This document shows positions 13,001-25,000 of a stretch of 59,804 nt of DNA, in pieces. The translations under genes and the position numbers were made by a program. The DNA lies in contig BLXT01000029.1 of the NCBI GenBank assembly GCA_019648995.1, positions 615,712 to 675,515 of the forward strand. Direction: 5' to 3'. Origin of the DNA: Plakobranchus ocellatus. Lineage: Eukaryota > Mollusca > Gastropoda > Plakobranchidae. Under the pieces are notes generated by a model. That model was given only the letters and a program-made list of their open reading frames with translations. It was not told the DNA's origin and ran no database searches. Position 1 is the first letter of the stretch. Every line of letters starts with the position of its first letter.

Positions 13001-16000
13001 AGATCTGGATAGAATTAGTGCAGAAAGGTGAAGAGTCCTAATTGTCACCCAATTTGTTTTTAAAAACAAATTTAACTTCATCGTTAAGCTATTTAAGTGC
13101 ATGATGAATTTTGAAAATAAAATTTGGATCCTGGGAGTACCTAACAAAAAAAGATGTGGGGGCAAGAGAGGGAGGGAAGGGCAACACGGAGATATTACCA
13201 ATTTATTTTCTTCTTCTTATTTATTTAAGGGAGAATGTCCAGCGCACCAATGATCGCCTTTTGAGCCTGTTGTCAGACTCGGTGAAGACGTATGTAGGGG
13301 TAGAAGATACAATCAATCGCAAACTGAGTCAAGTTGTGTCTGGCGGCACCCCGAGGCCTCCCTCAGCAGTGTCTGGAGCAGGAGATGCTGGGTCAAGGCC
13401 TAGTTCTAGGCCTGCTTCTAGGCCAAGCAGTGTGGAGACTGTACCTCAGCCAGGGAGGGAAGATTCACCTGCTATGGACAGAAAGGGAGGTAAAAGACCC
13501 CTCAGCAGTTCAAATCTAATTCAACTTGATGTAATTGACCAACTGGTTAGCTCTCAGAGAATGATCTTAAATGTTACCACAAGAAATACAGTTGTCAAAG
13601 AATCTTTAATATTTGAATACCTTTTCAAAACATGAATCTCTGCAGATGATTATCATCATTTTTTATCAATAAATCAAAAGCAGTACTTTAGTAATGTATT
13701 CAAAGAAACAATTTACATGAATATTAAATTCATGTGCTGCTGCTTTTTTTAAAAAAATTCAAATTTGGATAATTTTCTGAGGCATGAGGCACAAACCACT
13801 ATGTAGAAAAGTCATCTTTGTCGTCAAATTCTTGCGATTCATTTATCTGAAAACCATATTATCTATATCAGCTGGACCAGATGCTGATACAAGTCAGGAC
13901 AGCCATCACCTTGAAAACACAAGCATTCTTTCCAGTGCCACAGATGAAGGTTTAGAAATATCCCAGAGGCTTGCTGAAAGCATCTTTGTTGGACCTGATC
14001 TAGATGCAGAGGGAGAAGAAATACTAACTGGTAATCTAAACAAGCAGGAAACTTTAAATTTAAATGTTGAAAAAACTTTTCTTACTTGCAGGAAATAAAA
14101 AGCAAAGGTGTGCTGTAAGTGAATAAATTCAGATGACCAATATGCTTGAAATTTGTTAACAGCACTTGTCATATGATAGAATTTAAAAAGAATATATGGT
14201 AAAACAATGCAATTTGTCTTTATTGAAATATCAGGTAGTTCAAAAACTAAATTGAAATTGTTAGGTTAACTCACGGGGCCCTGGTCATTTCAAGGCATGC
14301 GGGTTCTTCAAAACTGGCCATTTCAGACAGCTTTTAAAAAATTCTAGTCCTTTACTAAATTGTAGTAGAAACTTCATTTTTACTATGCATGTTTTGGTAT
14401 TTCAGAGCTTTACAAATGTGTTGATTTTATGTCATTTAGTGTTGTGGTTGATTGTGGTTACAATTTTTAAAAAATACCATGCATTTCCCACATTCGGAAA
14501 GTGTTCCCAGTCAACAGTCACCCATAAAAAGCAGATCTAGAAAGTCTAGTATCTGAGAAAAATATTACATTTCGAATTAAAGTTTGTCACAGAAAATAAA
14601 AAAAATTGTTTTATTGAAACTGGTTCTTTAGTCTAAATCTAAATCTATCTCACTCCAAATCATGAAGTCTTTAGTTTGACCTTTCACCCTCTTGTTTCTT
14701 TGGCATGTGAGCAGAGTAGATCTAAATTTTCACAAATCTGATATGACGATTTATTGCGTTATTGTAGTTTCTAGACTTAGATTTTTCACTCAAAATTCAA
14801 GTGTACATTCTAGAAAGAAATTTACAACCCCGGTCACCTTTTAGAATCTAGTCTAGATTCTAAATCTAGATCTAAATCTAGAGTTTGAGATTGGGTGAGC
14901 ACATGGGTTTGGGGTCAAGATTTTATGTAGCACAATACTAATATTCTTGGAAAGATTGGGGATGGAAATAATTTTCATTTTCATCATCTGATTCCAGCTC
15001 ATATTGTTCAACATCACTCTCTTCAGCGAACTCAAAAAGTATCAAACACATTGCCCTGTGATTCCGCTATTGTTTTGTTTGGAAACAAATTCAGAATGAC
15101 AGATCAAGCGGTTCGGAGGTATCCGTCTTCGATCCTTTATTTTGAATACATAAATTAGGAGAAAAGTGGCAAATCGGAGTAAAGCTCGGAAACTCACAAA
15201 AAAAAGCGAGAAAACCGCAGGTTTCTAGTACGCTGGTTACATACTTTGAAAAATTTGCAAAGCCATCCAGGACATCCTTGAGATCAGGGGCCAGGCGCTA
15301 CAAATAGCATCTCGATACCATTCGAGACCAGGGCCTGGTGAGTTAAAGCTAGGGGAAAGAGGACAAAAATGTAGCAGCTATTAAAGCTTCAGTACATCTA
15401 GTTGTGATTTTCCAGGTCTGAGAATGATTTGAATTGATTTTGACTTTAAAAGAGCATTATTCTATTAAGGATAACAAGGGAAAAAAAAACAAACATTTTT
15501 ATTTTGGTCACGTCTGCTCATCTAGATGCACGAAGTAGATTGACCACTGCTGTTGGCCAGCTGCTGGAATTGATGGAGAAATCAACGGTCCAACTAATGG
15601 AAGCCAAAGCCACACAACAGGAGCTGCTTGACACTCTAGCAACAAGAGCACAGGAGCTGGAATCAACAGCTGGCAGGTGCAGTGAGCTGGATAGTCAGTT
15701 AGCAGCAGAGATCCAGGCCAAGGATTATCTAGGTCTAGAACTACACAAGGCTGAGGGTAAGTTAAAAACAACAGTAGTATACAAGGCACAAAAGCAGTGG
15801 CTGATTTGTCGCTTTAAGCAGTTGCTAGTTTGTTGTAAGTTTTTGGTTTTACTTCCCATGCTATTCAGAGAGGGGAAGTAAAGGAGAATGGACAAATGAC
15901 TTTGAATTAGCTCTTTTTAACTTTGACCTGATATTCAGTTCATGAATCAAAAACTATTCTAGATGTTCGTAAATCAAAAAGTAATGACGTAAGTATTCTA

Positions 16001-19000
16001 AATGGTTTTGTAAGCATGTCCATAAATCTCATGTCTAGTATTAATGAAGCATGAAACCTCTGAGGCTCTTTTTATTCTTTTTGTATTAGAGTAAATTTTG
16101 TACTGAGATAATTCGTTTTCATTTAATTTGAAACCCTTAAGGTTCTCACAAAAGACAATTGAAACAGATATTTTCTAGCTGTAAGCATCACTTTACAATC
16201 TGACTTTTATCAAGATTTGTACATTGGGAACTTTCGATATCATAAGAGAGCGTTTAAAAAAGAAAAAAAAAATGTGTCCCCTTTACATAATTCATAATGT
16301 ATTAATCATAACTTTTTTAGGAGTCAAGATAGAAACTCTCAATGAAAATATGGTAACACAGATTATTATAAAAGACAACAGTTTATATTAGAACCATCAG
16401 GTCCATTCCCCTCCCTATCATTGACATGTGAAGTGGTATGCTGCCGATAAATATGCATGTTAATAAATTATTTTGTCATTGCTCATCTATTTTTAAGCAA
16501 ATTCTCCCTTTAAAAGAAAAATTATTTACCGTTTAGTCATAGGGATCTTTTCGGTTTTTTTTTTTCTATTTTGAATTGCTTTAAGATATTCATTTGTGTA
16601 ATTTGTTTTAAAACTGTAACTTAGGCATGAAAACATTCGTGACCTGTCTACACAAAATGAGCGCTTTGTGAGGAATTGCTTGACAGGATGTGAAGCAAAA
16701 TATTTGAGAATGATCAAAGATACAAGAAGATAATTTTTTTTAAACTGTATGACTGAAGCAAATTTTGAAATATTCAAAAACATTTCTCAGTATGGTTCAA
16801 CCATATTTGATTATTTTGCTTTTCATCTTTCATTTCCCTTGGGCAGGTCACCTTTGCTTTTATAATATACTGCTTGTATTTGTCACTTCATTTGGTCCAT
16901 ATGTTTTTATTTACATATTTATTTATTTTTAAAATTATCTTTGTCTCTGTGTATATCAGAAGTATCATATTTTTAACCATATTAGCAAGCATGACATTTT
17001 TTGACAGATGTATGAACATTTTTTTACTTAGCTAATCTGAGTTACCCAAACGCTTCTTTGTATTTTTCTAACTTTGAAAATCCTACTGATGGGATGTTTC
17101 TTTTTCTCTTTTATCTCTTTTTTTTTTGTCTGTGTCTCTAGTGAAGATTCTGTATCTCTAGTCCTGCCTCTGTCTCTATAGCAAAGACTTTCACTTTCTT
17201 TAGAAAAATATTGAGTCACTATGGTCTTTATTTTCTGTTTGTTTTTTTTTTTTTTTTGTAATTGGTAATTGAACATTTTTTGCCTTTGGCTTTTTCCCAT
17301 GCTGTGTGTTTTGTGATCAGGTCTGATTGCAGGCTACAGTGCAGAGCGAGAATCATTGGAGTCCCAGCTCCAGACGCTGGAAGAGCAACGTGAAGCTCTC
17401 ATTGTTGACCTTGACTCAACACGCTCACGCCTGGAAGAATTTCAGCGTTCTCAGACAGAAATGGACTCAGCCCGTGAGGAGCTTGGCCGGCAGCAAGAGC
17501 TGCTAAGAGATAATGCAGGACAGGAGATGCAAGGTGCTCAGCGTGGCGGCTCACACCGCCGCCGCAGGCGGCAACGCCATTCTCCCTCAACTTCTACTTC
17601 TTACCCTACTGTGCCGTCCAGCACCTCACGCTACTTGTTGTTGTCTAAATATGGAATAATTTTCCCCATTGGAGTTTTTATTGGGGCATATTTGTTTAGA
17701 AAATTGTGGCTTCGACCAGAGTAGGCAAAGCTGTTTCAGAAATAGATTTATGCTAAAAGATTGTTAGATTTGTGAAAACTTATTTAGATTTATAGGAATA
17801 AATGAGATAAAATTTGACCAGTTTACAAAATTTAAGTGCGAAAAGACAATATGTTAGGCATATGTTTGTTATGAGAGGTATCTTAAAGGTATCTTTGAAT
17901 CAAAGAAAGACATGTTGATTGCCCTAAATTATCTACTTACTTGTTTTTCACTCATTTGGAATTTTTGTTTTTTTAAGAGTTGAAACTTAATTATCATATA
18001 TTTTTGCGACAGGCAAAGGTAAAAATAGCAGTGAACTGATTGGGTTTTTTATGCTTTTTAATTTACATTGTTTTTTCCCTTTGTGGATTTATAGGAAAGA
18101 GGATCATAAATTTATCTTTTTTTTAAAATTAAAGAACAAAAATTTCATAGGAAGAAGGAATGTGATATAACTAACAGCACAGTATGAGATCTGATGGCAT
18201 GGGCAGACAATATGTCATTAATGTTGCATGATCTTAAAAGATCACAATATTGTTCATGCATCACATTGCATTGCTATGAATCACTGAATATGTTCCATAT
18301 AATGTTTTTCTGTGTTTTTTTTTCCTTCTTTTTTGGCCTTATTTTGTTGCTGCATTTTGGATATTGCTTGATAAATATTTTTATGTTAACAGTTCAAATA
18401 GATATATGTATATATTTTGTAAATATTTATTTTGAAACAGGGACTAACGTGTGTGATTGCATAAACCAGGTTTCTCATCTTCCAGATGCACAGACTTTTT
18501 TTTTTTTTTTTTTACAAACAAATTGATATTTACAAAAACGTATTAGAGGGATTCCATAGCTAATGAGTCACAAGTAAAAAGGGAGATATTTTGAAGCAGT
18601 TTTTAATTTCTAATCAATTTGTACATGAACATAGTCATGATTAAACCCAGAAAGGGCTAGGGTAATTCTGCAACGTCACATTTTTATGCAAATTTTGTTT
18701 GTGTGTTTCAAAGGATCATACAATTTTAAAATGCCTACTTCTCAAAAATATATCTGCAATATTTGACTTGTTAGCAAAGAAATATTGTTTATAGTTCAAA
18801 AAGAGAATGTGGGAAAAAAAAAAAAGAAAGCATGGTCATCTCAAAGAAATCCTCAAATCCCAAATGCAGGCTTCTTAGCAACAAGAAGTTACAAAATTAA
18901 AAAAATCTTACCCACATGATAACATCAGATAGAAAATGCACAAGTGAAATAAGAAAAAGAAAACTACGGCCAAAGATACATTTCACAACCTAAAATCAAA

Positions 19001-22000
19001 ACTAACAAACAGAAACATAATTATGGACACTATAATAAGGGTAATGAAAACACATGTATGGTCAGCACTGTTATATGGAAGTGAATGTTGGACAATTAAC
19101 CAAGGAGACAGAGAGAAAACTGGAAGCAGCAGAGTTGTAATTTATCAGAGGAAGGATGGGGATATTATGGGCAGAAAAAAGCCTAATGAATGGTGCTGAA
19201 AGAAGCAAAACTTGAGTGATCATTAATAAAAACCCTAAGAAGGAGTCGACTACAATTTTTAGAAACACATTTGGGGACACAGGGGTTTAGAACACTGAGT
19301 ATCACTGGAAAGATTAGAGGCAAAGACAGTAGAGGCAGAGATGGGATAACTATAATTGAAAGTCATACAGCCATATAGGTTAGTTGAGGACATGCTTGGG
19401 TGGAGGAACATGATCGCCAATGTCTGTTTTAGACTGAACATCTAATGAAGAAGAAGAGAGAAGGAGAGAGCAAGAAAAATTTTTGGATCAAATTGTCAAA
19501 TGGATTTTTCAAAATTATCCTGTTTTTTTTTCTTTTAAAATATGCGTAGACATTATTTTGCAGTGATTTCATTCATCAAAATTTAACCCTTATAGGTGTT
19601 TATTAGCTGAGGGTGGGAGTATCATGCAGTTCTATTTCTTTTTGTGATTTTAAATTTTAAAGTGTCCATTAAAAACTAATTAGTCTTTCAATGTATTTCA
19701 TATAATGTTATTGAAAAAAGCTGTTTTTGCAAAACCTCCATTCTTGGTAAATTCTATGGGAATAAAAAAGTGTGCTTTAGACAATGATTTCTGTACCTTT
19801 CTTCTACAATACTAGTTCACCCTGTACCCATTGATTGTTATATTTGTGTCTAAATACTTTAATATATATCTCTCATAAATGAGATAGAAAAATAATGGTC
19901 AATATGAAATATGTAAGTACAACAGTATCAAGATTTTTCTTTGTTGTTTTGCAAGCATTGCTTGAAAAAACAAATAACAAAAAAAAAAAAAACAACTGTT
20001 TTCAACACAGCTCTTGGTCTTCATTACAACTCCCCCACGCCAAAAAAAAAAAAGAAACTATATGACCTGTCTTCATAGTTACAGACATTTTGGTCTATGC
20101 CTTGCAGTTGTTGTGCTTTAAAAAAGTCATATACCTTAAAGTATGATTTTCAGTCTCTATCATTTATCTTTTATAACAGAGAGCATATAAATTTTTAAGT
20201 AATTGAATTTCTTTTTGATATTTCAAACATAAAAAGCATAGACAGTAGGCTATTCTTTACAGCCTTTACATTACAATACAAAACCCAACAATATGCTACC
20301 AGGTATGCTGTTTGAGGAAAAAAAAAAACAAAACACTATGGAAAAAAAACTCAACAAAACGCAAAAGAAGAAAAAAGAAAAAAAAAGGAAAAATTAAATT
20401 CTTTTAAAAAAAAAAAAAGGATCCAACTGACAGTGTACTTTGTAAGATTTTCCAGCAATAGGCGGACCTTTGCTAACAGTTTAGAAAGAGGTAAGAATAA
20501 AAAAAATACTTTTTTTTTGTCTTTGCTTATTTTTTTTTCTTTTACATCGCAGGTTAAGTGATTTTGTGTCACTTTGAAATGCTTTTTTTTTCCCAGCAAA
20601 AAGCACCCAATCCTATGCAAATAAATTTTAACATCTTTTTTCCTCTGTACTTGTCTTACCACATTGATCAATTCATCATTTATTGCTGAAATGATACTGT
20701 CCATTTAATTTTGTGTAAGAAAGATGCTTCAAGTATGTTTGGGAACGTAATCTGATTGCTTTTCACTCATCATTATCTTTGCACATTTCCATCTGTATTG
20801 TAATAATAAAAGCATGATGTGGGCATAGATTTATCTCAAACCTGGCAGTCTATAATCGCTCAAAGCTATCTCCTCTGCCCTGCTTTCTTTGTTGATTATG
20901 GTTCGCATCAAGCAGGAACATTGTTGAGCAACATCAAACATTCAAACAATATGCTATTCATAAGTTAAAAAAGAAAATAAAAATAATCCGAGCAATCTTC
21001 CTGGCTCTTCAAACTATTTTTTCTTCATTGATTCTTGTGTAGCCCTCTTTGAAATAAAAAATCTGTATCGCTGCACTCTTTTGCACTGAGTGCAAGTCTC
21101 AAGCTTTGCAATAAACCATATTAAATTACTTTTAATAGTGAATTATCAGCTTGCTTGATTTCTGAGCCATAAGCACTGACTGCTTGCCTCTTTTGATGCA
21201 AGCTTTGGGGTTGGATCAAGGTGGAGGTTTTGCAAAAATATCACCATGGGTAATTTTGGTTGTATTTTAAGGAAAATTGTGTTGGTAAGAGGAAACCTGG
21301 TTTATACTTAAATTGCATGCTCCTTTTTTTTTTGTGTGTATCTTTGTCTCTTTGATCCCTGCTTTATTCTTACCCTAAGGGAAAGAAAGAATATTGTATT
21401 ATCTATATCTCTCTTATCTTTAAGGTCCTACAACTCAACAAACTTCCAGTCAGATCCTAGCTTAAAAAAAAAAAAAAGAAAGAAAAAAAAAGATTAGGAA
21501 TTGTAAATTTTTGAAAATTGCATTTACAGGATGTAAAATATTTTCTTATGCCATGTCAAGTAAATACTGGAGGAATTTAATTTTTTTGAAATCATATAAC
21601 CAGGATATAAACCACAAAAAGTAAAGGTTTTTTTTTTGTTTTTTTGAATTTTTTTTATAAATTTTTAAACTACAAAATATTTGAACAGATGAGTTGAGAC
21701 TGAAATAAAATTAATTTCTAATAAAAACCTTTTTACTGTCAGGCTGGACAGATTTGTTGTATGAAATCAAAAACTCATGCCAAACACATATTTTATCCGT
21801 GGTAAAAGATATTATATATATATGTATATTCTTAATATCACAATTGACTGCCTAAAGATTTTACCCTATTCTTTGATAAACTGATTTTGGAGATTTGATG
21901 CTGGATCTGACCTATAGCAGAAATTTTTTTTTCAATCAACACTGGGATTCAATTTCTTTTAATTTTCCTTTCAGTCAACATTCTTACCCTTTAAAAACCT

Positions 22001-25000
22001 TCATTTTATTTAATTTTATGAAATAATATTTTGTTTATTAAATCCTCAGTAATTGACATATTGAAGCTTGATTTAAAAATTTTTTTTAAAGCAAACTATT
22101 TTCAAATGTGTAAAATCCTTTGTTTTCCAATAATGTTGCAATTACTAAAACCTACATAACTGCACACAACTAACATTTTTCTCAAGGTATGCTTTTAAAA
22201 TAACTGACTTATTAAAGCTTTATGCCATTTGTATTTCTTCATAGCTTAAATTAAGTCTTAAAAGCAGCTTTCATTTTGTGAGTGAGCATGCAGCCTGAAA
22301 AGGGTGTTTTGTATTTAAACTACACAGCAGTTTGTCATTTCATGCATGAGTTTATATCAGGAATTTTATGATCAAACTACGCATGATTATTTATTTGGAT
22401 GTTGTCTTTTGTGCACAGCTGAAGAGCAGCCAACTCGCTCACCACAAGTGGACATCACTCCACCAGGTTTGTGTAAGGGAGGGTGGGCCAGCTTAGATTG
22501 AGCTAATAGTGAGCTGACATGTTACAAAGGACAGGCACAAGTTATTTTCTTAGAGGTGGCTGAAAATTGCTTCTCTAGGCATTTGTCTCCATAGCGCATC
22601 CTATAAGCATTGTATTTTCAATATGGCTTGTGAATGTGCATTTTTGTCTTGTGCCAATCTGCAAGTTTTTCTATTGCTTGTGGTATTCTTTTCCAGTATT
22701 TGGTTCTTTGGTGATGTGTAGTCCATCAAACAAGACACTGATCATGTACTCAATGAGCACTGCTCCATTGCTGTTTTTTGTTAAGGATCTCTGCAGATGA
22801 ATTCCAGCTTTAATCCTTTCAATCAGTTTTGATTCATTGTGAAATTGCAAGATTGCAGAGTGCTTATCTCCTGGACAATCCAAGTGTACACTAACAATGG
22901 ACCAGTAAATCCGAAAGTCTGATTTTTTTATTTCACAGAAAGAAAGAAACTTAAGTGGTTGAGGAATATGCTTTTTCTTCAAACTCGCCTTTTTAAACCG
23001 TATATGAAGTGGATGGTAACCTGGAGTGTTGTTTTGTTATATACTTTTAGAAAAAAAAATACATAAGTAGCCTAACACCACCTGCTGTCTAAATCCGCGT
23101 TATAATTTTACAAAGTGTGCTTGTGTGAGATTGTGCATTTGAATTGTTTCTCCCCCGCACACAATTTTCTGTAGATGTTATGTTTGACTAATTGCCTTTG
23201 GGATGAATTTTACTGCAATAACACACATGCTTTTTTAACTTGCATAATAATTTTTGTAGCGCTCAAAGCAAAAGAAAGCTGATTATTTGTCTAACAGTAG
23301 TTGTTTAAGTTAGATTTGTTTCAAATTTTTATTTTTAGTTACTTTCTCGGTTGTTTCATTTAACTAGGCCTAATTCCGAATTTTTGTTAATGTTATTTTT
23401 TGTTTCATTTATCAATTAATTTTATTATTTGGTAAGCCACAGAGTGGAAAGGAAATGTAGACGCTTCACATTTTGAAAGATCTCACTTTTCCTCATTTTT
23501 TAAAAATACTAAAATAATAGTGTACCCCAGCTTGGGAATATTTTTAATGCCTTTTGTTTTAGATCTAAAAACAAAATATTTGGAACTAGAAATAGTCCAT
23601 TCTGTTTTTCTTACCCTATTTGTCCATTTTCTCATATTTAACTTCTGCTTTCAGTTTCTTTCTTACCTTATTGGCGTATTTTTGTGATTAAAAAAATGGT
23701 GAACGATATTTAGTGTTGACACTATATACTTTCTTGGATGTACCTTACCAGCCCTGCTGAGTGAGGTGGACAGCCTGAACCAAGAGAAGCGTGAGTTGGC
23801 AGAGCAGCTGCAGCATCAGCTGGATGTGTCACGCCGCAGGCTTTCTGAATTAGAGGCCCTGGCTGAGGATGCGGAGAGGCAGCATGAAGCTCAGCTGGAG
23901 GAGAGGGGGAGGCAAATCGAGGACCTCAAGCTTCAGCTGGAGAATACAGAGAGGCAGTTGAGAGCAAGCAAGGCGTTTGTTGCTGTAAGTCTTGATACAA
24001 TTCTGTCTTGTTTAGAAAGAAACTATGCACTGGAAGATTTCAATGAAAGACAACTAAAAGCAAGTAAGGGTTCCGTTGCTGCATGCCTTGATACAATTCT
24101 TTTTACAGAAAGCTAAGTATTGTAAGATTTTTTGTTTGTTTGTGTGTCTTCTAAAATAAAAATAAGTTTTCCATGAAAAAGGCCTGAGTAAATTTATTAC
24201 AATATAAGAAGATTTGATATCTTGTGCCAACTTAAAGTAAAGTCAAGAGCATACTTAATTCGTAAACCACCTGTTTTTCTCTTTTGAAACAAAAGAATGA
24301 ATTTGATGTTTCTACAATTTAGAAGTAATTTGTAAAGTTGTATTAAGTATCTTGCGCTTAGCGCAAATAAAGATTGCAAAAGTGTTTCAAAAAACCTAAG
24401 TTTTGAAGTTCACTATAGAGCATTATAACGTGAGAATCTTCTTTGTTCTCTTAGGAACAAATGGCAGAACGAGAGCAAGAACGAGAGGAACACCAGAGAG
24501 AGATAGACCGACTGGAAGATTTACTGCAGGGCAAAGACAGAAATGCCAACTCTCAGCAAAGACTTCAGACAGAGGTAAAAATAAATCACAGCAGTAATAT
24601 TTTGAAATAATTTCATGAAAATGGAAAAAAAAAAAAGAAAAGCACCAATCACAGATGTACAAAGTAAAACATCCAAGTTTTGATGAGGTAAAGCTAGGGG
24701 CAGATGACTTATTTATTTTTAAATCTTGATTTTAGATTGCAGATCTCACTGAGCAGCTTCAAGCCCGCATGACCAGTCAGAGCACAATGCACGAGCGAAC
24801 ATTAGAACTGCAAAAAGCACTTGAAGACAAAGAACTTAGTGCTTATGACCTTAAGGTAGGCATTGGCTAGCTTTCTTTCAAGCTGTTTTATTAAGATGAT
24901 TTCTATCAATAAATTTGACTTAGCACTGTAAATTTTCAGCTCCTTTTAATTTTCACTTTTTACTTTTGCCTCCCAAGAACCTTCATATGTCTGACGCTTT

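Noticed and set aside
20351-20704. 117-codon minus-strand frame
   Set aside because: Lys/Phe-rich translation of A and T tracts, no recognisable domain.
24403-24597. Frame reading GTNGRTRARTRG over exon 19
   Set aside because: Shadow of exon 19 in the wrong frame; the phase-0 reading EQMAEREQ is coiled coil and joins exon 18.
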